Counted from the first letter of the stretch, positions 7,952-17,140 are shown. The stretch is DNA of 64,000 nucleotides from Hyphomicrobiales bacterium (GCA_017305835.1 JAFKJY010000043.1:1-64000); one strand, 5' to 3'. The notes: generated by a model from the letters alone, not told the origin. Made by a program: numbers and translations.

Positions 7952-8962
7952 CTACCTCTTCGTCCGCTGGGCGGCCTTGAGCACGCGGTCGTCGAAGACG
8001 GCGTCCGCGGTCATCCCGGCCTTGATCTCGCCAATGCGCGCATAGGTGTCGAGCGTCCGCTGCCAGCGGGCCGCGTCGATGTTGCCGAAGCCGTGCTCGC
8101 GCGTGTCGGCATTGTAGATGTAGTCGGCGCCGAACACCACCTTGAGGGAGTCGACCTCCTTCTGCGCGTCGAGCGCCGGCGCCATGGTCAGCACGATCTC
8201 GACGGCCTTCTCGGGATTGTCGGCGGTGAAGGCCCAGCCCTTGTCGACGGCCTCGAGGAACTTCACCAGCATGTCGGTGTCGCCCTCGATCGTCGCGGTC
8301 TTGGCGATGTAGTAGTTGGACTGGAACTCAAGCCCGTTGTCCCAGATCGACTGCGTGTTGTAGCCGCCCGGACGCTGGGTGATCGACGCGAGCTGGGCGA
8401 CGTTGGTCGGCCAGGAGGCGATGGCGTCGACCTGGCCCTCAAGCAGCGGCGCCGGCGGCTGCGCCTGGACCAGCGTGATGTCGGAGAGCTTCATGCCGTG
8501 ATGGTCGAGCACGGCGGTGACCTGCGCCTTGGCGTCCGGGCCGGCACCGATGACCTTGCCCTTCCAGTCCTCGACGCTCTTGATGTTCTTCTCGCCCAGC
8601 GAATAGAAGGTCAGCGGCGCCTTCTGGTAGCTCGCGGCGAAGGACTTGATCGGCAGCCCCTGGTTGCCCGCATACATGACCTGCGGCGCGTATGCGATGG
8701 CGATGTCGGCGACGCCGGCCATCGCCTCCTGCACGGCGCTGGTGCCCGGCCCGCCCGGCAGGATCTCGACGTCCAGCCCCTTCTCGGCGAAATAGCCGTT
8801 CTTCAGCGCGACGATCTCGCCGGCCGACGAGGCGTTGGGCAGCCAGGCGAGCTGCAGCTTGATCTTGCGGTTCTCGGCCTGCGCGGTTGTCGCGGCGAAG
8901 GCGAAGGCACCGGCGAGCGCGATGGCGGCGGTGCTGGCGAGCATGCGGCGGCGGGTGATCAT
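7952..8962 (-). CDS. ABC transporter substrate-binding protein (NMT1/SsuA-like)
   Basis: A 336-residue exported protein. The N terminus MITRRRMLASTAAIALAG with an AQA cleavage site looks like a Sec or Tat signal peptide, so the mature protein is periplasmic. The mature part has the NMT1/THI5-like features KLQLAWLPN and NGYFAEKGLDVEILPGG, typical of NitT/TauT-family receptors. It is the first gene of the transporter operon and is divergent from a sulfatase gene, with 325 bp of shared regulatory DNA. The ligand is unknown; an alkyl or aryl sulfate or sulfonate would fit the context. Confidence 0.88.
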   Translation of the reverse strand: MITRRRMLASTAAIALAGAFAFAATTAQAENRKIKLQLAWLPNASSAGEIVALKNGYFAEKGLDVEILPGGPGTSAVQEAMAGVADIAIAYAPQVMYAGNQGLPIKSFAASYQKAPLTFYSLGEKNIKSVEDWKGKVIGAGPDAKAQVTAVLDHHGMKLSDITLVQAQPPAPLLEGQVDAIASWPTNVAQLASITQRPGGYNTQSIWDNGLEFQSNYYIAKTATIEGDTDMLVKFLEAVDKGWAFTADNPEKAVEIVLTMAPALDAQKEVDSLKVVFGADYIYNADTREHGFGNIDAARWQRTLDTYARIGEIKAGMTADAVFDDRVLKAAQRTKR

Positions 8963-9029
8963 TTCGTGTCTCCTGAATTCCCCCGAGGAAGTCGGCGCGA
9001 AAGATAGGATGGGGCCGCGCCGCGGATGC

Positions 9030-9203
9030 CATAGATTACTTTCCGGCGCCCATCACCACAGGTTATGTCCTTGGCCGGGTGTCCGAACCGCATTCTTTCC
9101 GCCTGCTCGATGTCCCGCGGGAGAACGATCGTCGCCCAGAACGAGCGCCGGCACCGCGGCAAGGTATAACCAACCGGAATGCCGCGGCCCGGCTAATCTA
9201 TGG
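9030..9203. repeat. Inverted pair of a 10-mer, TAATCTATGG
   Basis: TAATCTATGG occurs on the plus strand at 9194-9203 and, exactly, on the minus strand at 9039-9030. Each copy points toward one of the two divergent genes. The copies could be -10 regions or protein-binding half sites serving each direction. Confidence 0.5.
9154..9187. promoter_or_regulatory. Candidate LysR box upstream of sulfatase 1
   Basis: The core ATAACCAACCGGAAT (9166-9180) includes a T-N11-A pattern and is flanked by the inverted arms CCGCGGCA (9154-9161) and TGCCGCGG (9180-9187). A near-identical core with its own inverted flanks lies upstream of sulfatase 2. It ends 107 bases before the sulfatase start codon. Confidence 0.55.
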
Positions 9204-9287
9204 GCAGGCACCGGAGGCCCGATCCATAATGGAGCGGAAGGCGGCCGGAAAGCGGCGCCGGAACATGCCGTCGAGCGAGGAGGATTG

Positions 9288-11522
9288 ATGCAGACCAGCG
9301 GGGCGAGCGGGCGTATCGGGCGCACATGGCGGGAGTCGGATTCTTGGTTCGAGACACGGCCGAGGCCGCGGGAGGGAGCCCCCGACGTCATCTACGTGAT
9401 CCTCGACGACGTCGGCTATGCCGATCTCGGCTGCTTCGGCTCGGAGATCCGCACGCCCAACTTCGACCGGCTGGCCAAGGACGGGCTCCGTTACAGCAAC
9501 TTCCACACAACGACTATGTGCTCTCCCACCCGCGCGTGCCTGCTCACCGGGCGCAACCACCACGCGGTCGGCATGCGGTGCCTGGCCAATTTCGATTTCG
9601 GCTATCCGAACGGGCGCGGCTCGATCTCGCACCGCGCAGCGACGGTGGCGGAGATGCTGGGCGGGGCCGGCTACGCCACCTTCGCGGTGGGCAAGTGGCA
9701 CGTCGCGCAGGTGGAGGAGACGTCGGCCGCCGGGCCGTTCGACCAGTGGCCGCTCGGCCGCGGCTTCAACCGCTTCTACGGCTTCATGAACGGCAGCACC
9801 GACCAGTACCATCCCGAGATCATCGAGGACAACCACGCGATCGACCCGCCGGGCCGGCCCGAGGACGGCTATCACTTCACCGCCGACATGGTCGACAAGG
9901 CGATCGCGATGCTCGGGGCGCATGTCTCGATGCAGCCGGACCAGCCTTTCTTCGTCAATCTCGGCTTCTCGGCCGGGCATTTCCCGCATCAGGTGCCGGC
10001 CGACTACATGGAGCGCTATGCCGGCGTCTACGAGGCCGGCTGGGACGCCTGCCGCGAGGCGCGGCTCGCCCGCCAGAAGGCGATGGGGCTGGTGCCCGAG
10101 GCGACCGAACTGCCGGCGCCGAACCCCGGCGTCGAGCGCTGGGCGGACCTGTCGGACACGCAGCGGCGCGTGGCGGTGCGGCTGCAGCAGGCCTATGCCG
10201 GCTTCCTCGAATATACCGACGAGCAGTTCGGCCGGCTGCTCGCCTTCCTGGAGCGGATGGGCAAGCTCGACAACACGATGATCGTGCTCATCTCCGACAA
10301 CGGCGCCTCGGTCGATTGCGGGCCGGAGGGCACGACCAACGTGCTGCGCCGCTTCAACCAGATCCCGGAATCGGCCGAGCGCAACCTCGCCGAGATCGAC
10401 CTGATCGGCGGTCCGCGCAGCTTCAGCAACTATCCGTGGGGCTGGGCGCAGGCCTCCAACACGCCGCTCAGGCTCTACAAGTCCTACACGCATGGCGGCG
10501 GCGTGCGCGACCCGATGATCGTGTCTTGGCCGGCCGGCATCCGCGACGGCGGCGGCATCCGCCATCAGTTCCACCACGTCGTCGACATCACCCCGACCGT
10601 GCTGGAGGTGTGCGGCGTCGCGGCGCCGGAAAGCCTCAAGGGCGTACCGCAGATGCCCGTCCACGGCACCAGCTTCGCCTACACGTTCGAGGCGTCCGAG
10701 GCCGAGACGCGAAAGGACGTGCAGTATTTCGAGATGTTCGGCCATCGCGGCATCTGGCACCGCGGCTGGAAGGCGGTGACCAAGCACAAGCCGGGCGCCT
10801 CGTTCGAGGACGAGCAGTGGGAGCTCTACGACCTCGCCAGCGACTTCAACGAGACGCGCGACCTTTCGGCCGAGCAGCCCGAGCGGATGCGCGAGATGCG
10901 CGAGCGCTGGTGGGCGGAGGCCGGGCGCTACGATGTCATGCCGCTCGACGACCGCGAGGTGCGCTTCCTGCCGAAGACGCGGCCGGATTCGGTGCGCAAC
11001 AGGTCGCGCTTCGTGTTCTATCCGCAGGTCGACATCATCCCGTCGGCGACGGCGCCGATCACGCAGGACGTCTCGCATCGGATCATTGCGGAGATCGAGG
11101 CCGGCCCGCGGACGCAGGGAACCCTCGTCAGCTACGGCAATTGCGGCGGCGGCTACGTGCTCTACCTGAAGGACGGGCGGCTCACCTACGTCTACAATTA
11201 TTGCGGCGAGATCACCCGCATGGTGTCCGACCCGATCGCCGCGACGGGCCGGATGACGCTCGGCTTCGAGTTCGCCCGCACCGGGCGGCTCGCCGGCATG
11301 GGCTGGCTTCTGGTCGACGGGCGGCGGGTCTGCGAGACGGCCTTCGACAAGACGCTGATCCGGCTGTCGCTGGCGCCGATGTATGTCGGCCGCGCCGGCC
11401 TGCCGCCGGTGTGCGACGAGATCGACGGGGAGTTCGGCTTCGCCGGTGGCGAGATCGTTCGGCTTGTCTACGAGATCGGCGACAACCGCGAGGTCGCGCC
11501 GCCGGACGGCCATGTCGACTGA
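9288..11522 (+). CDS. Type I (Cys-type) sulfatase, arylsulfatase family
   Basis: A 744-residue alkaline-phosphatase-superfamily sulfatase that hydrolyses sulfate esters. It shows the metal-binding pair LDD (40-41), the formylglycine motif CSPTR with Cys78, GRNHH after it, GKWH near 136-138, SDNGAS and the distal LYKSYTHGGG lysine. Cys78 must be converted to formylglycine, but no formylglycine-generating enzyme gene lies in the window. About 180 C-terminal residues form a beta-rich extension, giving a length close to mycobacterial AtsA-type enzymes. There is no signal peptide, so it should act in the cytoplasm on imported esters. AGGAGG just before the ATG at 9288 fixes the start. Confidence 0.93.
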   Translation: MQTSGASGRIGRTWRESDSWFETRPRPREGAPDVIYVILDDVGYADLGCFGSEIRTPNFDRLAKDGLRYSNFHTTTMCSPTRACLLTGRNHHAVGMRCLANFDFGYPNGRGSISHRAATVAEMLGGAGYATFAVGKWHVAQVEETSAAGPFDQWPLGRGFNRFYGFMNGSTDQYHPEIIEDNHAIDPPGRPEDGYHFTADMVDKAIAMLGAHVSMQPDQPFFVNLGFSAGHFPHQVPADYMERYAGVYEAGWDACREARLARQKAMGLVPEATELPAPNPGVERWADLSDTQRRVAVRLQQAYAGFLEYTDEQFGRLLAFLERMGKLDNTMIVLISDNGASVDCGPEGTTNVLRRFNQIPESAERNLAEIDLIGGPRSFSNYPWGWAQASNTPLRLYKSYTHGGGVRDPMIVSWPAGIRDGGGIRHQFHHVVDITPTVLEVCGVAAPESLKGVPQMPVHGTSFAYTFEASEAETRKDVQYFEMFGHRGIWHRGWKAVTKHKPGASFEDEQWELYDLASDFNETRDLSAEQPERMREMRERWWAEAGRYDVMPLDDREVRFLPKTRPDSVRNRSRFVFYPQVDIIPSATAPITQDVSHRIIAEIEAGPRTQGTLVSYGNCGGGYVLYLKDGRLTYVYNYCGEITRMVSDPIAATGRMTLGFEFARTGRLAGMGWLLVDGRRVCETAFDKTLIRLSLAPMYVGRAGLPPVCDEIDGEFGFAGGEIVRLVYEIGDNREVAPPDGHVD

Positions 11523-11542
11523 GGCGGGCGGCCCGCCGGCCG

Positions 11543-12490
11543 CTACAGCTCCGAACCGATGAGGTTCTCGACCGGCGTCGTCTCCTTGAACACCTCGATC
11601 ATGGCCTTCATGATCGCGCGATAGGCGGGGAGCCGGTCGAGCCCTTCGCGGAAGACGAAGCCCATCTCGAAGACGTGGACGCCGGCGTCGAGGTTGATCA
11701 CCTTCAGGCCGCGGCCGATGGGGCTGCTGGCGATCATCGTCGATTCGTAGAAGAGATATTCGCCCGAGCGCGCCAGCTCGACGCAGGCATAGATGGAGCT
11801 CGTCTCCAGCACGTAGCGCGGCGGCAGCGCGCCGCGCTCCTTCAGCAGCGCGCCGAACGTGCCCAGCACCTCGCGGGTCGAGACGAAGGACACGAAGGGA
11901 TATTGCGCGAGCAGGCGCGGGTCGACCGGCCCCTCGATGCGGGCGAGCGGGTGGTCCTCAGCGACCATCACGCCGAGCGTGGCGCGCGCGATCCGCAGGC
12001 GGCGGAACTGCGGCATCTCGTTCTGGCGGATCAGCGCGCCGGCGAAGATGTCGATGCGGCCGAGCCGCAGCCCCTCGATCATCTCGTCCACCGGCCCGGT
12101 CTGCACCATCAGCCGGTGGCGCGGAAAGCGCCGATGGAAGTGCGGCAGCGCGGCGGGGATTACGGTGGAGGTCCACACCGGACCGCTGCCGATGGTGATC
12201 GTCGTCTCCTGCTCGGAGAGCAGGTTGCGGATCTCCTGCACGGCATGCTGGTATTCGAGACCGATGAGCTGGGCGTGGTCGAGGAAGGCGCGGCCGGTGG
12301 CGGTGAGGTCGGAGCCGCCCGAATGGCGCTCGAAGAGCTGCGTGCCGAGCACGTCCTCCAGCTTGCGGATGTTCTTCGACAGCGCGGGCTGGGAAATGCG
12401 AAGCCGCTTGGCGGCCTTCGAGATTCCCTTCTCCTCGGCGACGACGACGAAATGCCTGAGCAGCGTCAGGTTGGGGACTTCAAACGACAT
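11543..12490 (-). CDS. LysR-family transcriptional regulator
   Basis: A 315-residue LysR regulator. The N-terminal winged helix-turn-helix spans about residues 6-65 (LTLLRHFVVVAEEKGISKAA, then ISQPALSKNIRKLEDVLG and LFERHSGG), followed by the effector-binding domain. It sits between sulfatase 1 and sulfatase 2 and is divergent from sulfatase 2. A candidate LysR box lies in the shared 152-bp gap and again before sulfatase 1. It most likely controls these genes and itself in response to a sulfur metabolite or sulfate ester. The coinducer cannot be read from the sequence. Confidence 0.9.
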   Translation of the reverse strand: MSFEVPNLTLLRHFVVVAEEKGISKAAKRLRISQPALSKNIRKLEDVLGTQLFERHSGGSDLTATGRAFLDHAQLIGLEYQHAVQEIRNLLSEQETTITIGSGPVWTSTVIPAALPHFHRRFPRHRLMVQTGPVDEMIEGLRLGRIDIFAGALIRQNEMPQFRRLRIARATLGVMVAEDHPLARIEGPVDPRLLAQYPFVSFVSTREVLGTFGALLKERGALPPRYVLETSSIYACVELARSGEYLFYESTMIASSPIGRGLKVINLDAGVHVFEMGFVFREGLDRLPAYRAIMKAMIEVFKETTPVENLIGSEL

Positions 12491-12499
12491 GCCCGGCCG

Positions 12500-12536
12500 G
12501 CCGGCACCATAACCAATTGGAATTACCCGTGCCGGC
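12500..12536. promoter_or_regulatory. Candidate LysR box between LysR and sulfatase 2
   Basis: The core ATAACCAATTGGAAT (12509-12523) matches the core before sulfatase 1 at 13 of 15 positions. It is flanked by the perfect inverted arms GCCGGCAC (12500-12507) and GTGCCGGC (12529-12536). It lies 10 bases beyond the LysR start codon and ends 119 bases before sulfatase 2, as expected for a site controlling both divergent genes. Confidence 0.6.
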
Positions 12537-12642
12537 AATTGTATTGGCCGCCCGGCGCCGCTTGTCAAACAAATGCGCCGGAGAGCCGGCCGCGCTTCCG
12601 GAGGCGATTTGCCTCGCGCGGCAGGCACTGACGAGGGACAAG

Positions 12643-14862
12643 ATGAAGACAACGGGCTTTGGCGGGACGATCGGGCGCACTGTGGCGGATTCCGCCCCCT
12701 GGTGGCCGGAAGACGAGGCCGGCGACAGGCCGCGGCCCAACATCGTCACCGTGCTGTTCGACGACACGGGCTGGTCGGATTTCGGCTGCTTCGGCTCCGA
12801 GATCCGCACGCCGACGATCGACGCGCTGGCGGCGGGCGGGCTGCGCTACTGCAACTTCCACGTCACGCCGCTGTGCTCGCCGACGCGCGCGGCGCTGATG
12901 TCGGGCCGCAACCACCACCGCGTCGGCATGCGCTGCCTCGCCGACACCGACACGGGGTTCCCGAACGGGCGCGGCTGCGTGCCCGCCGACGTGCCGCTGC
13001 TGCCGTCGATGCTGCGCGAGCGCGGCTACGGCACCTACATGGTCGGCAAATGGCACCTGACGCCGGCGCACGAGATCACGCCTTCGGGGCCTTACGGCAA
13101 CTGGCCGGTCAATCGCGGCTTCGACCGCTACTACGGTTTCCTCAGCGGCTGCACCGACCACTACGCGCCGGAACTGTGCCAGGACAACCACCAGGTCGAC
13201 CCGCCGGCGTCGGAATCCTACCACCTCACCGAGGACCTGTGCGACCGCGCGATCACCTATCTGCGCGATCATTGCGCCTTCCGCCGCAGCGAGCCGGTCT
13301 ATCTCAACATCTGCTTCGGCGCGACGCATGCGCCGATCCAGGTCGAGCGGCGCTACATCGACCCCTATGTGGAGGTGTTCGAGAAGGGTTGGGACAGGAC
13401 GCGCGAGGACCGTCTGGCGCGGCAGAAGGCGCTCGGGCTTGTGCCGCCCGAGACCGTGCTTGCGGCCCGCAACGAGGAGGTGCCGGCCTGGGACACGCTC
13501 ACCGACAACCAGAAGACGCTCTATACGCGGCTGCAGGCGGCCTATGCCGGCTTCCTCGAGCATGCCGACGAGCATCTCGGCCGGGTGGTGGCGGAGCTGA
13601 AGCGGCTCGGCCTCTACGACAACACGATCATCGTGGTGATGTCCGACAACGGCGCCAGCCGCGAGGGCGGCCAGCACGGCGCGGTCGACGTCAACGCGCC
13701 CTATTCCGGCCGGCCGGAGAGCGTCGAGGACATGCTGGAGCGGCTTGACGACATCGGCGGCCGCGACGGCCCGGCGCACTATCCCCAAGGCTGGGCGATG
13801 GCCGGCAACACGCCGTTCCGCCGCTACAAGCAGTATGTCGACCTCGGCGGCGTGCGCTCGCCGCTGGTGCTGTCGTGGCCCGCCGGCGTCGCGCGCGGCG
13901 GCGAGGCGCGGCAGCAGTTCCTGCACGCGGTGGACATCGCGCCGACGCTGATGTCGCTCGCCGGCGAGGCGAAGGCGGCGGATTTCGACGGCCGCAGCTT
14001 CGAGGCCTCCTTCGGCGAACGCGACGCCCCTGCCCCGCGCTCGGTGCAGTACTGGGAGATGTTCGGCCGCCGGGCGATCTATGCCGACGGCTGGAAGGCG
14101 ATCTCCGCGCACGAGAAGGGCGAGGACTACGAGCGCGACGGATGGCGCCTCTACGACACGCGCGCCGACTTCTCCGAATCGCGCGACCTGGCCGCCGAAG
14201 AGCCCGCTAGGCTCAAGGAGATGCAGGCGCTGTGGTGGAAGGAGGCCGAGCGCAACGCGGTGTTCCCGCTCGACGACCGCACGCTGGTGGACATCATCCA
14301 GTTCCGCCAGCCGAACGGGCTGATGAGCCGCAGCGAGATCACGCTCTACCCCGGCCAGGGCCATATCCCGCAGATCAGCATGGTGACGGCGTCCGAGCGC
14401 TCGATGGAGATCACCGCCCACTTCACCGCGCCTGTCGGGCCGGAGCATCCGGGCGGCGTGCTGGCGGCCAGCGGCGACCGCCACGGCGGCTACAGCTTCT
14501 ATCTCAAGGACGGCCGGCTGTGGTTCGAGCATGCGCGCATCGGCAAGCGCTGCGAGGTGAGCGAGGCGCTGCCGCAGGGCGTGCGGCGGGCGAGCGTGGT
14601 CATCCATGTGGGCGACGACCATTCCGCGCAGGTGCTGCTGTTCGCCGACCGGACGCGGCTCGCCGAGGGGCGCATCCCGCTGGTCTCGACGCATTTGTCG
14701 TTCTGGGGCCTCGACGTCGGCCGCGACGCCGGCCTGCCGGTGTCGGCACGCTACGAGGCGCCGTTCGCCTTCCCGCAGGCGGGGCTCGACCGCGTCGTGC
14801 TGCGCTTCTTCGAGGCGGCGAGCGCACAGGAGATCGCCGCGGCGCTGGAAGCCGCCGAGTAA
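12643..14862 (+). CDS. Type I (Cys-type) sulfatase, second paralogue
   Basis: A 739-residue sulfatase with the same layout as its neighbours: FDD at 39-41, CSPTR with Cys78, GRNHHRVGM, VGKWHLTPA, SDNGAS and YKQYVDLGG. It is clearly the most divergent of the three, with DTGWSDFG instead of DVGYADLG and a different C-terminal 180 residues. It may therefore take a different ester. There is no signal peptide, so it is predicted to be cytoplasmic. GAGGGA precedes the ATG at 12643, and earlier in-frame starts would add an unconserved extension across the regulatory region. It is divergent from the LysR gene and convergent with sulfatase 3. Confidence 0.92.
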   Translation: MKTTGFGGTIGRTVADSAPWWPEDEAGDRPRPNIVTVLFDDTGWSDFGCFGSEIRTPTIDALAAGGLRYCNFHVTPLCSPTRAALMSGRNHHRVGMRCLADTDTGFPNGRGCVPADVPLLPSMLRERGYGTYMVGKWHLTPAHEITPSGPYGNWPVNRGFDRYYGFLSGCTDHYAPELCQDNHQVDPPASESYHLTEDLCDRAITYLRDHCAFRRSEPVYLNICFGATHAPIQVERRYIDPYVEVFEKGWDRTREDRLARQKALGLVPPETVLAARNEEVPAWDTLTDNQKTLYTRLQAAYAGFLEHADEHLGRVVAELKRLGLYDNTIIVVMSDNGASREGGQHGAVDVNAPYSGRPESVEDMLERLDDIGGRDGPAHYPQGWAMAGNTPFRRYKQYVDLGGVRSPLVLSWPAGVARGGEARQQFLHAVDIAPTLMSLAGEAKAADFDGRSFEASFGERDAPAPRSVQYWEMFGRRAIYADGWKAISAHEKGEDYERDGWRLYDTRADFSESRDLAAEEPARLKEMQALWWKEAERNAVFPLDDRTLVDIIQFRQPNGLMSRSEITLYPGQGHIPQISMVTASERSMEITAHFTAPVGPEHPGGVLAASGDRHGGYSFYLKDGRLWFEHARIGKRCEVSEALPQGVRRASVVIHVGDDHSAQVLLFADRTRLAEGRIPLVSTHLSFWGLDVGRDAGLPVSARYEAPFAFPQAGLDRVVLRFFEAASAQEIAAALEAAE

Positions 14863-14875
14863 TCGAAGCCAGGCA

Positions 14876-14898
14876 GCCCGGCGGCGATGCCGCCGGGC
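14876..14898. terminator. Hairpin between convergent sulfatase genes
   Basis: GCCCGGCGGC (14876-14885) and GCCGCCGGGC (14889-14898) form a perfect 10-bp stem with a GAT loop in the 46-bp gap between two convergent genes. There is no T tract on either strand. The position suggests a bidirectional terminator or transcript-end stabiliser. Confidence 0.5.
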
Positions 14899-14908
14899 CG
14901 GCCGCCGC

Positions 14909-17140
14909 TCAATCCACGTCGAGCGTTTCGGGCACGAGGCCGCGATCGGCCCCGAGCTGGTAGACGACGCGGCGGATGCGGCCGCCGAAGCTTTTCTCGC
15001 GCATGCGCGGGGTGAGCGGCGGCAGGTTGGCGTGGCCGATGCGCAGCGGCGCCAGCGACAGGCGGATCAGCATCCTGTCGAGCCCGACCTCGCCCGCCGG
15101 GCGGCCGTCGACATGGAGCCGGCCGACGCCCTTCAGCATGCCCGTCTTCTCGAAGACGAAGGAGATGGTGACGTCGCCGTCCGGCAGGTCGAACCCGCCT
15201 TCCAGATGGGTCAGCTCGCCGACATAGTTGTAGACGTAGACCGGCCGGTTGTTCGCGATGAACAGGCCGTAGCCGCCCTGCATGTTGCCGAACGAGAGCA
15301 GCGGGCCGTCCTGGCGCCCGTCGCGCGAGATCTCCACGTCGATCCTGTGGCTGACGTCCTGGGTCAGCGGCGCGGCCTCGGCCGGGATGCCGTCGAGCGG
15401 CGGGAAATATTCGTAGCGGTCGCGGCCGCGGATCGAACCGGGCTTCGGGTTCGGCTTGAACAGCGAGTTGCGGTCGTCGAGCGGCTGGACGTCGTAGCGC
15501 CCGGCCTCCGCCCACCAGCGCTCCTTGAGCTCCTGCAGGCGCTGCGGCTCCGCCTCGGCGAGGTCGTGCAGCTCGGCGAAGTCGCGGTCGAGATGGTAGA
15601 GCTCCCAGCGCTCGGTCTCGAACGAGCTGCCCGGCCTGTGCTGCGTGACCGCCTTCCAGCCGCGATGCCAGATCGAGCGGTGGCCGTACATCTCGAAATA
15701 CTGGGTGACCTTGCGCGTCGGCTCCCCGGGCGCGTCGAAGGTGTAGGCGAAGCTGGTGCCGTGGACGGGGATCTGGGCGACGCCGCGATAGGTCTCGGGC
15801 GCCGTCACGCCGCACACCTCCAGCACGGTCGGCGTGATGTCGATCACGTGGTGGAACTGGCTGCGGACGCCGCCCTGGTCGCGGATGCGCTTCGGCCACG
15901 AGACGATCATCGGGTCGCGCACGCCGCCGCCATGGGTGAACGACTTGTAGAGCTTGAGCGGGGTGTTGGAGGCCTGCGCCCAGCCCCACGGATAGTTGCA
16001 GAAGCTCTCCTCGCCGCCCAGCCGGTCGATGGCCGCGAGGTTGGCCTCGGCGCTGTCGGGGAGCTGGTTGAACCATTTCAGCACGTTGTCGGTGCCGTCC
16101 GGCCCGCAATCGGTCGATGCGCCGTTGTCGGAGACGAGCACGATCAGCGTGTCGTCGAGGCGGCCGACGCCGCGCAGGAACTCGACCAGCCGGCCGAACT
16201 GGCTGTCGGTGTAATCGAGGAAGCCGGCATAGACCTCCTGGAAGCGTTCCGCGACCCGACGGTGCTCCGCCGGCAGGCTGTCCCAGGCGGCGACGCCCGG
16301 ATTGGGCGGCGGCAGCTCGGTATCGGCCGGTACCAGCCCCATCGCCTTCTGGCGGGCGAGCCGGCGCTCGCGCTCGACGTCCCAGCCATGCGCGAAGCGG
16401 CCGCGATACTTGGCGATCATGTCGTCCGGCGCCTGGTGCGGGAAATGGCCGGCGCCGAAGCACAGGTGCATGAAGAAGGGTTTTTCCGGCGTCAGCGAGA
16501 TCTGGTTGGACAGATAGTCGATGGCGTGGTCGATCAGGTCGGCCGAGAGGTGGTAGCCTTCCGCCTTGGTGCGCGGCGGCAGGGTCAGGTGGTTGTCCTC
16601 GGCGAGCTCCGGGTGGAACTGGTCGGTGCCGCCGTTCATGAAGCCGTAGAAGCGCTCGAAGCCGCGGCCGAGCGGCCACTGGTCGAACGGGCCGGCGGCG
16701 CTGGCGTCCTCGGTCTGCGCCAGATGCCACTTGCCGACGGCGAAGGTGCTGTAGCCGGTGTCCTTCAGCATCTCCGCGATGGTCGCGGCGCGGTGGCTGA
16801 TGGAGCCGCGCCCGCTCGGCCAGCCCATGTCGACATTGGCGAGGTAGCGCATGCCGACGGCATGGTGGTTGCGGCCGGTGAGCAGGCAGGCGCGCGTCGG
16901 CGAGCACAGCGTCGTCGTGTGGAAGTTGGCGTAGCGCAGCCCGCGGCCGGCGAGCGCGTCGAAATGGGGCGTCTCGATCTCGGAGCCGAAGCAGCCGAGG
17001 TCGCTGTAGCCGACGTCGTCGAGGACGACGTAGATGACGTTGGGGCTGCCTTCGGCCGGCCGCGGCCGGCGCTCGAACCAGGGCGTGCTTTCCTCGTGCG
17101 TGCGTCCGAGCGTGCCGCGCATTTGCTTGCTGTCCGTCAT
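14909..17140 (-). CDS. Type I (Cys-type) sulfatase, third paralogue
   Basis: A 743-residue sulfatase closely similar to the gene at 9288 (same LDDVGY, CSPTRACLLTGRNHHAVGM, GKWHLAQ, SDNGAS and LYKSFTHGGG motifs, and a matching beta-rich C terminus). Cys79 is the formylglycine precursor. No signal peptide is present. It is the last gene of the GntR operon, 55 bp after the permease gene, so it is expected to be co-induced with that transporter. The start at 17140 gives an N terminus aligned with the paralogues; the longer open frame upstream overlaps the permease gene and is a shadow. Confidence 0.92.
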   Translation of the reverse strand: MTDSKQMRGTLGRTHEESTPWFERRPRPAEGSPNVIYVVLDDVGYSDLGCFGSEIETPHFDALAGRGLRYANFHTTTLCSPTRACLLTGRNHHAVGMRYLANVDMGWPSGRGSISHRAATIAEMLKDTGYSTFAVGKWHLAQTEDASAAGPFDQWPLGRGFERFYGFMNGGTDQFHPELAEDNHLTLPPRTKAEGYHLSADLIDHAIDYLSNQISLTPEKPFFMHLCFGAGHFPHQAPDDMIAKYRGRFAHGWDVERERRLARQKAMGLVPADTELPPPNPGVAAWDSLPAEHRRVAERFQEVYAGFLDYTDSQFGRLVEFLRGVGRLDDTLIVLVSDNGASTDCGPDGTDNVLKWFNQLPDSAEANLAAIDRLGGEESFCNYPWGWAQASNTPLKLYKSFTHGGGVRDPMIVSWPKRIRDQGGVRSQFHHVIDITPTVLEVCGVTAPETYRGVAQIPVHGTSFAYTFDAPGEPTRKVTQYFEMYGHRSIWHRGWKAVTQHRPGSSFETERWELYHLDRDFAELHDLAEAEPQRLQELKERWWAEAGRYDVQPLDDRNSLFKPNPKPGSIRGRDRYEYFPPLDGIPAEAAPLTQDVSHRIDVEISRDGRQDGPLLSFGNMQGGYGLFIANNRPVYVYNYVGELTHLEGGFDLPDGDVTISFVFEKTGMLKGVGRLHVDGRPAGEVGLDRMLIRLSLAPLRIGHANLPPLTPRMREKSFGGRIRRVVYQLGADRGLVPETLDVD

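Larger units (their letters stand above)
8963..9287. promoter_or_regulatory. Divergent regulatory region, ABC transporter and sulfatase
   Basis: These 325 bp separate the binding-protein gene (minus) from sulfatase 1 (plus). They contain a 10-mer present in both orientations and the LysR-type motif at 9166-9180. An isolated ATAACC also occurs on the minus strand (revcomp of 9061-9066). No small gene is evident. Both transcription units could be controlled from here together. Confidence 0.55.

Noticed and set aside
9198-11513. Open frame of 771 codons on the minus strand opposite sulfatase 1 (similar long frames at 12565-14694 minus, 9326-12631 plus, 28831-31905 plus and 35393-37282 plus)
   Set aside because: They are antisense or out-of-frame shadows of recognised genes, rich in Arg, Ala, His and Asp as expected from GC-rich codons read in the wrong frame, with no known motifs.
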